From Cystobacter fuscus DSM 2262 (GTDB lineage: Bacteria > Myxococcota > Myxococcia > Myxococcales > Myxococcaceae), in contig NZ_ANAH02000001.1 of assembly GCF_000335475.2 (NCBI RefSeq), positions 744,001 to 808,000 on the forward strand: a stretch of 64,000 bases of DNA, written 5' to 3'. Both the position numbers and the translations under genes were made by a program. Numbering within the stretch: position 1 is the first letter of the stretch; each line of letters opens with the position of its first letter. Shown in pieces: positions 57,194 to 64,000 of the stretch. The notes beneath the pieces are model-generated. The model worked only from the letters and a program-made list of their open reading frames with translations. It had not been told where the DNA came from and did no database searches.

Positions 57194-57757
57194 TCAGAAG
57201 TGGCCGTCGAGGAAGTTGCGCACGAGCCTGGGCCCCTCGGGCGTGAGCACGCTCTCGGGGTGGAACTGCACGCCCACCACGGGCCGCTCGCGGTGGCGCA
57301 GCCCCATGATGAGGCCCTCGGGAGACCACGCCGTGGCCTCCAGTTCCGCGGGCAGGCTCGGCGCATCCACCACCAGCGAGTGGTAGCGCGCCGCCTGGAA
57401 GCCCACGGGCATGCCCGTGAAGATGCTCTGGCCCGAGTGGCGCACGACCACCGTCTTGCCGTGCACGGGCTCGGGGGCGCGCACCACCTGGCCGCCGAAG
57501 ACGGCGCCGATGGACTGGTGTCCCAGACAGACGCCGAGCACGGGCACCTTGGCGCCGCGGATGGCCGCCATGCTCACCCCGGCCTCGGTGGGCGTGCAGG
57601 GCCCGGGCGACACCACCAGGTGCGAGGCGCCCGAGGCCGCCACGCCCTCGGCGTCGATTTCGTCGTTGCGAGCCACCTTCACCTCGGCGCCCAGCGTGTA
57701 GAGCAGCTGCACGAGGTTGAAGGTGAACGAGTCGTAGTTGTCGATGACGAGGATCAC
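57194..57757 (-). CDS. trpG: Anthranilate synthase component II (glutamine amidotransferase)
   Basis: The 187-residue amidotransferase gives ammonia to TrpE. The nucleophile Cys is in PVLGVCLGHQSIG, and the oxyanion and triad partners are in VVSPGPCTPTEAG and VVGVQFHPESVLT. Overlap with trpE by four bases makes an EG pair. It could also serve folate synthesis (PabA), but linkage to a TrpE-type subunit favours tryptophan. Confidence 0.94.
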   Translation of the reverse strand: MILVIDNYDSFTFNLVQLLYTLGAEVKVARNDEIDAEGVAASGASHLVVSPGPCTPTEAGVSMAAIRGAKVPVLGVCLGHQSIGAVFGGQVVRAPEPVHGKTVVVRHSGQSIFTGMPVGFQAARYHSLVVDAPSLPAELEATAWSPEGLIMGLRHRERPVVGVQFHPESVLTPEGPRLVRNFLDGHF

Positions 57758-59244
57758 CGCACACCTCCCTCACGGGCCTGCTTCAGGGCCGTGGCGAGCA
57801 CACGCGCCTTGGCCTCGGTCTCATCCGCTTCCTTCGAGGGCACCGAGTCGGCCACGAGTCCCGCGCCGGCCTGCCACATGGTGCGATCGCCATCGATGTA
57901 GAAGGTGCGCAGGGCGATGGCCAGGTCCAGCGCGCCGCAGAAGGACAGGTAGCCCACGGCGCCCGCGTAGGGGCCGCGGCGCATGGGCTCCAGCTCGTCG
58001 ATGATCTGCATGGCGCGGATCTTCGGCGCGCCGGACACGGTGCCCGCGGGGAACGTCCACGCGAGCGCGTCGAGCGCGTCGTACTTCGCGTCGAGCCGGC
58101 CGCGCACCTGCGAGACGATGTGCATGACGTGGCTGTAGCGCTCGATGACCATGAGATCCTCGACGCGCACGGAGCCCGGAGCGGCCACGCGGCCCACGTC
58201 ATTGCGGCCCAGGTCCACGAGCATCATGTGCTCGGCGCGCTCCTTCTCGTCGGCGAGCAGCTCCTTCTCGAGCGCCTGGTCCTCGGCCTCGGTGGCGCCG
58301 CGGCGGCGGGTGCCGGCGATGGGGCGCACCACCACGTCCCCGTCGCGCACCTGCACGAGCAGCTCCGGCGAGGCGCCCACGAGGGCCCGTGCCTCACCCA
58401 TCTCGATGTGGAAGAGGTAGGGCGAGGGGTTGATGCGGCGCAGGGCGCGATAGAGGGAGAGGGGCGGCGGGGCGCCGCGGGCCTCGAAGCGGCGGGCGAG
58501 CACCACCTGCATGCAGTCACCGGCGCGGATGTATTCCTTCACGCGCTCGACGGCGGCCTCGTAGCCGGCGCGATCCCAGCCGACCTTCACGTCCAACTCG
58601 CCGCGCATGGGCGGAGAGGGGGCGTAGGCATCCGCGGAGATGGGCCGCAGCAGGCGCTGGGCGATCGCCTCGGCGCGGGCCTCGGCGTCCTGGAGGGCCT
58701 GGGCGACGCTGCCATGGCGCGAGGGCCGGGCGATGGCGGTGGCCTGGAGCGTCTGGGAGCGCGAGTCGAGGGTGACGAAGTCATCGCACACGAGCCACTC
58801 GGAGTCGGGGAAGGAGACGTCCGAGGGGTGGCGGTCGGGCACATGGCGCTCGAACCAGGACATGCAGTTGTAGCCGAGGTAGCCCACGAGGCCGCCGACG
58901 AAGGGAGGCTCACCGGGGAGCTTGGCCACGGCGTGCTCGCGCCACACGGAGCGCAGGACGTCGAGCGGCTTGCCCTCGAGACGCTGCGACTGTTCGCCGC
59001 GCCAGAGGGTGCCGCCGCGGGAGTCGAGCCTCAACCGGCCGCTGGGCGCGGTGGCGACGTGGCTGTAGCGGCCGAAGCGCTCGCCACCGTGGCAGGACTC
59101 GAGGATGAAACCGCGTGCGCCACCGAGCTTGAGGTAGGCGGAGAGCGGCGTGTCGAGGTCGGCGGGGAGCACGACGGAGACGGGGACCGCCTCGCCCTTC
59201 TCCGCGCGCTGGCGGTAGGCCGCCTTGCGCTCCTGAGCGTTCAT
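57754..59244 (-). CDS. trpE: Anthranilate synthase component I
   Basis: The 496-residue chorismate-using enzyme has the TrpE N-terminal feedback segment (FILESCHGGERFGRYSHVA). The chorismate-binding motifs are PIAGTRRRGATEAED, DLGRNDVGRVA and TFPAGTVSGAPKIRAM. The ATG at 59244 is chosen with GAGG upstream; the GTG at 59247 is possible. It forms an operon with trpG, separate from trpDCFBA in this window, so tryptophan genes are split over two transcription units. Confidence 0.94.
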   Translation of the reverse strand: MNAQERKAAYRQRAEKGEAVPVSVVLPADLDTPLSAYLKLGGARGFILESCHGGERFGRYSHVATAPSGRLRLDSRGGTLWRGEQSQRLEGKPLDVLRSVWREHAVAKLPGEPPFVGGLVGYLGYNCMSWFERHVPDRHPSDVSFPDSEWLVCDDFVTLDSRSQTLQATAIARPSRHGSVAQALQDAEARAEAIAQRLLRPISADAYAPSPPMRGELDVKVGWDRAGYEAAVERVKEYIRAGDCMQVVLARRFEARGAPPPLSLYRALRRINPSPYLFHIEMGEARALVGASPELLVQVRDGDVVVRPIAGTRRRGATEAEDQALEKELLADEKERAEHMMLVDLGRNDVGRVAAPGSVRVEDLMVIERYSHVMHIVSQVRGRLDAKYDALDALAWTFPAGTVSGAPKIRAMQIIDELEPMRRGPYAGAVGYLSFCGALDLAIALRTFYIDGDRTMWQAGAGLVADSVPSKEADETEAKARVLATALKQAREGGVR

Positions 59245-59337
59245 CACATGCCTCTGGGTTGGGAGCCCCCGCTCATGACGAGGGTCCGCCCAGTTTATCT
59301 CCCGTCCCGGAAATCCGCGAAAGGGGGGGGTTGGTCG

Positions 59338-59352
59338 CCCTCCCCGGGAGGG
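59338..59352 (-). terminator. GC hairpin after the tail-anchored DJ-1 gene
   Basis: CCCTCCCCGGGAGGG (59338-59352) is nearly a perfect palindrome and lies nine bases past the DJ-1 gene stop. On the minus strand it is followed by a C-run rather than T, so its strength is uncertain. Confidence 0.35.
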
Positions 59353-59361
59353 AGTCCCCCC

Positions 59362-60015
59362 TCAGCGCGCGAGCGCCTCGCGCACGGGACGCCAGGCGAT
59401 GAGCCCCAGCACGGCGGCGATGGCCCAGCGGCCCCAGTGCGAGCGCTCCGGCGCCAGGTGGTTGCGGGGTGCGTACTCGGCGAAGAGCGACACCATGCCC
59501 TTGATGAAGTGGCGCATGTCTTGAGGTCCACGGCTGGTGAACCACCGCCCGTCGAGGACCCCGGACTCATCGCGCCACTCGGCGCCCGCGTTGCGGATGT
59601 CATCCTTGATGCCCGGCCAGGACGACAGCCGGCGCCCGTTGGCGAGGCCCGCCGACACGAGCACCCAGGGCCCATGGCACAGCGTGGCGATGGGCCGGCC
59701 GAGCCGATCGATTTCCCGGACGAAGTCCAGCACCTCCTCGCTCTGACGGAGCGAGTCCGGATTCTGGAAGCCGCCGGGGATGAGCAGGGCGTCGAAGTCC
59801 CTGGGCCGCACGGTGTCCACCGTCTCGTCCACGGGGACCTTCTTGCCCGGCCACATCAGGTTGATGCCGCGAATCTTCCCCTTGCGGAGGGAGACGATGT
59901 CCACCTGGGCGCCGCGCTTGCGCAGGGCCTTCACGGGAATCGTGAGCTCCACCTGCTCGAAGCCATCGGTCGCCAGCACCCCCACGCGGATGCCCTTCAG
60001 TACCTTCCGTGCCAT
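59362..60015 (-). CDS. Tail-anchored DJ-1/PfpI family protein
   Basis: The 217-residue protein begins MARKVLKGIRVGVLATDGFE after a GGGAG site. It has the PfpI core: DALLIPGGFQNPDSLR and TLCHGPWVLVSAGL with the nucleophile Cys. The last 20 residues (WAIAAVLGLIAWRPVREALA) form a membrane helix, so it may be anchored in the inner membrane by its C-terminus, unusual for the family. A deglycase/stress role is typical of relatives. Confidence 0.87.
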   Translation of the reverse strand: MARKVLKGIRVGVLATDGFEQVELTIPVKALRKRGAQVDIVSLRKGKIRGINLMWPGKKVPVDETVDTVRPRDFDALLIPGGFQNPDSLRQSEEVLDFVREIDRLGRPIATLCHGPWVLVSAGLANGRRLSSWPGIKDDIRNAGAEWRDESGVLDGRWFTSRGPQDMRHFIKGMVSLFAEYAPRNHLAPERSHWGRWAIAAVLGLIAWRPVREALAR

Positions 60016-60075
60016 GTCGTATCTCCCGGGTGTTTTCCCTCCGGGGAAGATCGGCGCCCTTCCCCACTCCGCCAC

Positions 60076-60108
60076 CCCCCGCTTCCCGGAGCGGGGGGGA
60101 AGCGGGGG
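60076..60108. repeat. 12-bp inverted repeat in the divergent gre / DJ-1 promoter region
   Basis: CCCCCGCTTCCC (60076-60087) and GGGAAGCGGGGG (60097-60108) form a perfect 12-bp stem around a 9-base loop. It lies between the divergent DJ-1 and Gre-like genes and could be an operator or leader hairpin for either. Confidence 0.4.
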
Positions 60109-60271
60109 AGCACGAGCTCCATCCAAAGGAAGGGCCTGCCCGGTTGCCTGTAGCTTCCTGGGAACTCCGGTCCTCGGAGAGAAGACGAATCATTATTGTA
60201 GGGAGGAAGACACCCGCGGCCTGGGAGCCGGAGCGGCGAGCCGGACAGGCGGCCAACCACGGAGGGAGCAC

Positions 60272-60781
<510 letters not shown>

Positions 60782-60824
60782 GCGCGACGAGCGCCGTCAG
60801 GTGTTGTTGCCCGCGGCGTCGCTC

Positions 60825-60845
60825 TTGGTGTTCAATGAACACCAA
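60825..60845. promoter_or_regulatory. Perfect palindrome upstream of the NADAR gene
   Basis: TTGGTGTTCA (60825-60834) and TGAACACCAA (60836-60845) are perfect reverse complements about a single central A at 60835. This 21-base symmetric site has the form of a dimeric repressor operator. It lies 16 bases before the ATG at 60862, so a bound regulator would block the gene. The regulator is unknown. Confidence 0.65.
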
Positions 60846-60861
60846 CCTGGGAGTGCAGCCG

Positions 60862-61353
60862 ATGGATACCGTGCGCGGTGGGTTCACGTTCTTCTGGCGG
60901 TCGGAGTCACCGTTCTCGCAGTGGCATGACTCGGAGTTCGTGGTGGACGCAGAACGGTTCATCTGCGCCGAGCAGTACATGATGTACGGCAAGGCGCGGC
61001 TCTTCGGAGATGGGGAGACGGCGGCGAGGATCCTCGCGGCGCGCACGCCCAAGGAGCACAAGGCGCTCGGACGAGAGGTGCGTGGCTTCGAGGGCGCGCT
61101 GTGGGAGCGGGAGCGCGAGCGCATCGTGTACGAGGGCAACCACGCCAAGTTCACCCAGAACGCCGGGTTGCGCTCGGCGCTGCTGGCCACCCGGGGGACG
61201 CTCCTGGTGGAGGCCAGTCCGTTGGATCGCATCTGGGGCGTGGGGCTGTCGGCGGAGGATCCCCGTATCCAGGATCCGGCGAAGTGGCGGGGCCTGAACC
61301 TGCTGGGCAAGGTCCTCACGCGCCTCCGGGAGGACCTGCTCGCCGCGGCCTGA
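60862..61353 (+). CDS. NADAR-family protein (YbiA-like N-glycosidase)
   Basis: The 163-residue protein has NADAR motifs: FFWRSESPFSQWHDSEF, CAEQYMMYGKARLFGD, YEGNHAKFTQNAGLRSALL and DRIWGVGLSAEDPRIQ. Family members hydrolyse N-glycosidic bonds in riboflavin-pathway intermediates or ADP-ribosyl groups. The ATG at 60862 is preferred because GGGAG lies at 60849-60853; the upstream ATG at 60835 is inside a palindrome and has no binding site. A perfect 10+1+10 operator-like palindrome precedes it. Confidence 0.88.
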   Translation: MDTVRGGFTFFWRSESPFSQWHDSEFVVDAERFICAEQYMMYGKARLFGDGETAARILAARTPKEHKALGREVRGFEGALWERERERIVYEGNHAKFTQNAGLRSALLATRGTLLVEASPLDRIWGVGLSAEDPRIQDPAKWRGLNLLGKVLTRLREDLLAAA

Positions 61354-61371
61354 CGGAGACGCGGCCGGGGC

Positions 61372-62175
61372 TCAGGGCGGAGCGTTCTTGATCTTCCACG
61401 CGGCCAACCGGTCGATCAACCCCGGCGCGAGCGCCTTGAGGGCCAGTATCACCCTCGGCACGGGCATCATCACCCACTCGCGATCCCGGCGCTCCATGGC
61501 GCGGAGGATGAAGCGCGCGCACGTGCGGGCGTCCATCACCCGCGCGCCCTTCTCCTCCGCGGCGTCCGCGTGCCCCGTCTTGCCGTCCGGGCCGAGCGCC
61601 CGGGCACGGATGGGGGTGGCGACGAAGCCGGGGGAGGCGACGAGCACGTCCACGCCGGTGCCGAGCAATTCGATGCGCAGGGAGTCGAAGAAGCCCTGCA
61701 TGGCGTGCTTGCTCCCGGCATAGCCGGTGCGGCCGGGCACGCCGCTCTTGCCCGTCAGGGAGGACACGGCGACGATGAGGCCCCTGCGCGCCTTGAGGGA
61801 GGCGAGCGCGTGGTGGGTGCAGTAGACGGCGCCCAGGTAGTTCACCCGGAGGAGCCGCTCGAAGACGGACAGGTCCGTCACCTCCTCGAAGCGCCCGCGC
61901 ATGGTGAGGCCGGCGTTGTTGACCAGGACGTCGATTCCGCCGAAGGCCTCCACGGCGCGAGCCATGAGGCGGCGGCAGGACTCGGGGTCGCTCACGTCGG
62001 TGGGCACGGCGAGCGCGTGGCCCCCGGCCTGTTCACACCGCTGCTTCACCCGGGCGAGCGCCACCTCGTCCCGCGCCGCCAGCACCACCCGTGCTCCTTT
62101 TTCCGCCAGAAGTACTGCCAGCTCCTCGCCAATGCCCGAGGAGGCCCCCGTGACGACCACTGTTTTGTCCTTCAT
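61372..62175 (-). CDS. Short-chain dehydrogenase/reductase
   Basis: The 267-residue classical SDR has the cofactor motif VVTGASSGIGEELAV, then DVLVNNAGLTM and the active site YAGSKHAM with Ser in AVSSLTG. The RDEVALAR segment after the second strand suggests NADPH preference, as usual for such members. The C-terminal region has a hydrophobic stretch (VILALKALAPGLIDRLAAW) which may associate with membrane. The substrate is unknown. The start at 62175 is preferred over an upstream one as it begins the domain (MKDKTVVVTG). Confidence 0.9.
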   Translation of the reverse strand: MKDKTVVVTGASSGIGEELAVLLAEKGARVVLAARDEVALARVKQRCEQAGGHALAVPTDVSDPESCRRLMARAVEAFGGIDVLVNNAGLTMRGRFEEVTDLSVFERLLRVNYLGAVYCTHHALASLKARRGLIVAVSSLTGKSGVPGRTGYAGSKHAMQGFFDSLRIELLGTGVDVLVASPGFVATPIRARALGPDGKTGHADAAEEKGARVMDARTCARFILRAMERRDREWVMMPVPRVILALKALAPGLIDRLAAWKIKNAPP

Positions 62176-62235
62176 GGACCGCCACTCTAACCGACCGGCC
62201 ACCGGGCGCCTCGAGCCCGCTGGCACGTAGCGCTA

Positions 62236-62253
62236 CATCTCTCTATAGAGATG
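62236..62253 (+). promoter_or_regulatory. Hairpin that includes the HNH gene start codon
   Basis: CATCTCT (62236-62242) and AGAGATG (62247-62253) form a 7-bp stem with a 4-base loop CTAT. The second arm contains the ATG of the HNH gene and there is no Shine-Dalgarno sequence upstream. In RNA the start codon would be hidden, which could limit translation. Confidence 0.4.
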
Positions 62254-62613
62254 AAGGTGAGCTTCGCCAGGCGCCGCCGCATCCTCGACATCGTGGCCAC
62301 CGACGCCACCTTCGAGCGGACCGAGCACCGGGGCCAGGAGGTGTGGCTGGGCAAGTGCCTGCACTGCAATGCCTACCTCGTCATCGGCCTGGACGGCGAG
62401 CCCATCAGCCGCGCCACCATCGAGCACATCGTCCCCCAGGTCCATGGGGGGACGGATGACCTGGGCAACCTGGGCCTGGCGTGTGCGCGCTGCAATCAGG
62501 GAAAAGGCACCCGCCACGATCGTCACTTCCGCCGGGACGCCCGGGTGCGTGACATCGTGGATCGGCTGCTGGCGCGCCGCCGGGAGCGCTGGCGCGACCC
62601 GGACGAGGCCTGA
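62251..62613 (+). CDS. HNH endonuclease family protein
   Basis: The 120-residue protein has an HNH fold. The Cys pairs are CLHC near residue 32 and CARC near 81. The active motif is RATIEHIVPQVHGGTDDLGN (His-His) followed by NLGLACARCNQGKG (Asn). It is a stand-alone nuclease of unknown target, and restriction partners are not nearby. The start codon lies inside a small hairpin. Confidence 0.88.
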   Translation: MKVSFARRRRILDIVATDATFERTEHRGQEVWLGKCLHCNAYLVIGLDGEPISRATIEHIVPQVHGGTDDLGNLGLACARCNQGKGTRHDRHFRRDARVRDIVDRLLARRRERWRDPDEA

Positions 62614-63011
62614 CCCTCGCACGGTTTCAACCTCCCTACCAACTTCCAGAAGAGATCATCATCGCCCGCGCTTTCTGATCGCGCCACGGCGCCGGAGTCG
62701 TGCTATCCCGCGCGCCAGCCCTATTCCCGGTGCGGAACGAGAAAGGTTGACAGTCTGATAATGATGCCCGATGGTCACGCGCCGCGTTGGACTGGGACGA
62801 GGAGGAGCGACCCTGTCCACGGCATCTCTTCATTCGGTCGGGGTCGGGTTTCTTCGCGAGTCTCCTGTCTGGGCAGGAGCCGCCGTAGCCATAGCAACGC
62901 CGTGAATGCGCATCTTGTCCCAATCTCCCCATACCCGTCTCCGGTCCGGTCGCACTGTGCTCCCGGTTGCGACCTCCGGAGCCATCCACTGATCAGCCCC
63001 TCGGTCCTGGT
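62614..63011 (+). other. Intergenic region upstream of the alternative complex III genes
   Basis: About 400 bases hold no convincing gene. TTGACA occurs at 62747-62752 but no good -10 lies 16-18 bases on; GATAAT at 62756-62761 could be a -10 with a poor -35. CTCCTG (62862-62867) and CAGGAG (62874-62879) form a 6-bp stem. The promoter of the act operon must lie here but could not be fixed. Confidence 0.4.
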
Positions 63012-63674
63012 ATGAGCGGTCCTCTCTTCCCACGTTGGACGAACACGGTGTCGCGCGCTTCGGTCGCGGCGCTCCTCGCATTCCCCGCGCTCGCGCTCGG
63101 CGGACTGATGGCGTACGTACGGTCTCCGTTCGTCACCAATCAGAACCGTCCGATCGAGCAGCCGATTGAGTTCGACCACCGGCACCACGCCGGTGACGAG
63201 CAGATCGACTGCCGCTACTGCCACTTCTCCGTGGAGAAGTCGCCGTCGGCCGGAATCCCCTCCACCACGGTCTGCATGTCCTGCCACGCGCAGGTGTGGA
63301 ACCAGAGTCCGTACCTGGCGCTCGTGCGTCAGGCGTACTTCACGGACCAGCCGATCCCCTGGATCCGCGTCCACAACCTGCCGGACTTCGTCTACTTCAA
63401 CCACGCCATCCACGTCGCCAAGGGCGTGGGCTGCGTGACCTGCCACGGGCGGGTGGACGAGATGGGCGCCATCGAGCAGGTAGCTCCGCTCACCATGGAG
63501 TGGTGCCTCGACTGCCACCGTGACCCCGGGCCCAAGCTGCGTCCGCAGGAGTTCATCACCAGCATGACCTGGAAGCCGCCCGCGGATCACGCCGAGGCGG
63601 AGAAGCTCGCGGAAACGCTGATGACAGAGAACGACGTTCACGGTCGCACGAGCTGCTCGACATGCCATCGCTGA
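63012..63674 (+). CDS. actA: Pentaheme cytochrome c subunit of alternative complex III
   Basis: The 220-residue protein has an N-terminal membrane anchor (ALLAFPALALGGLMAYV) and five CXXCH heme motifs: CRYCH, CMSCH, CVTCH, CLDCH and CSTCH. It matches ActA of ACIII, a quinol:electron-acceptor oxidoreductase that replaces bc1 in many bacteria. The ATG at 63012 is chosen to place the anchor at the start. The next gene is actB, 24 bases on. Confidence 0.92.
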   Translation: MSGPLFPRWTNTVSRASVAALLAFPALALGGLMAYVRSPFVTNQNRPIEQPIEFDHRHHAGDEQIDCRYCHFSVEKSPSAGIPSTTVCMSCHAQVWNQSPYLALVRQAYFTDQPIPWIRVHNLPDFVYFNHAIHVAKGVGCVTCHGRVDEMGAIEQVAPLTMEWCLDCHRDPGPKLRPQEFITSMTWKPPADHAEAEKLAETLMTENDVHGRTSCSTCHR

Positions 63675-63697
63675 AGCCCAAGCTCGACGGAGATTCT

Positions 63698-64000
63698 ATG
63701 AAGGACACCCCCGCCTCCTTCGCCCTGCCGGTCGTCTCGGACACGGCCGCCCCGGCGCATGAGCATGACCACGACGCCGTCGGCGAGGCCCTCGAGCACG
63801 CCGCCACCCTGAGCGCCCACACCAAGGCCGCCGAGGGTGCCTATGGCAAGACCTATTGGCGCAGCCTCGAGGAGAAGCTCGGCCAGCCCGAGTACCTCGA
63901 GTCCGTGCGTCCCGAGTTCCCCGAGGGCGCGGACCTGCCGCCCACGGGCGTCGCCCGCCGCCAGTTCATGCAGCTGCTCGGCGCGTCGCTCGCGATGGCC
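63698..64000 (+). CDS. actB: Alternative complex III iron-sulfur/molybdopterin-like subunit, N-terminal part (runs off the right edge)
   Basis: Only the first 101 residues are present. They show a His/Asp-rich N-terminus, KTYWRSLEEKLGQPEYLE, which is typical of ActB in ACIII, and a late twin-arginine signal ARRQFMQLLGASLAMA. ActB carries the iron-sulfur clusters of the complex. GACGGAGA lies before the ATG. The order actA-actB confirms an ACIII operon continuing past the window. Confidence 0.9.
   Translation, partial: MKDTPASFALPVVSDTAAPAHEHDHDAVGEALEHAATLSAHTKAAEGAYGKTYWRSLEEKLGQPEYLESVRPEFPEGADLPPTGVARRQFMQLLGASLAMA

Overview
The window reads as chromosome of a myxobacterium, most likely suborder Cystobacterineae (Archangium / Cystobacter / Melittangium type). 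The evidence is roughly 70% GC with strongly GC-biased third codon positions, a eukaryote-like Ser/Thr kinase with a PEGA tail, many lipoproteins and outer-membrane proteins, an orphan methyl-accepting protein, the start of an alternative complex III locus, and dense short-overlap (ATGA/GTGA) gene coupling. No rRNA, tRNA, CRISPR array or intact insertion sequence was found.

Layout. 1-2.4 kb: 2-oxoglutarate dehydrogenase E1 (C-terminal part) and E2, then a cold-shock protein with a hairpin leader and a strong terminator. 2.5-11.3 kb: S9 peptidase, UPF0489 protein, transmembrane methyl-accepting protein, a four-gene coupled run (DUF1016 fragment, DUF4166, two membrane proteins) and an Omp85-like outer-membrane protein. 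11.4-20.3 kb: response regulator, BtuF-like protein, AmtB, an operon joining a Ser/Thr kinase to a TPR-TonB receptor fusion and a lipoprotein, and a second response regulator. 20.4-22.8 kb: MsrPQ and a CrtW-like ketolase. 22.8-29.1 kb: an accessory stretch of visibly lower GC with a DUF5916 outer-membrane protein, a Nif11-like small protein, a tandem-duplicated RmlC-like protein and an MFS exporter. 29.1-33.2 kb: M49 peptidase, VOC protein, CPBP protease and FAD oxidoreductase. 33.4-38.0 kb: the trpDCFBA operon, preceded by a 49-codon gene for a stand-alone DAHP-synthase regulatory domain. 38.0-41.1 kb: a lower-GC polymorphic-toxin island (WHH nuclease, SUKH immunity, CDC123-like ATP-grasp protein) next to broken toxin/immunity remnants. 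41.1-44.4 kb: RND transporter and histidine phosphatase. 44.5-53.8 kb: two RCC1 lipoproteins, two di-heme DUF1111 / imelysin pairs and an HTTM protein, with a Fur-like site over a promoter. 53.9-62.6 kb: DJ-1 proteins, a spermidine-synthase-like membrane protein, trpEG, Gre-like factor, NADAR protein, SDR and HNH nuclease. 62.6-64 kb: actA and the start of actB.

The best candidates for undescribed biology are: (1) the Nif11-like / double-RmlC / MFS cassette, whose first two genes are separated by a 17-bp hairpin, which looks like a RiPP-style precursor-plus-enzyme layout; (2) the Fur-linked RCC1 + di-heme + imelysin + HTTM locus; (3) the toxin island carrying a CDC123 homologue; and (4) the isolated DAHP-synthase regulatory domain leading the trp operon. 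All family calls come from reading motifs by eye; no database search was run.
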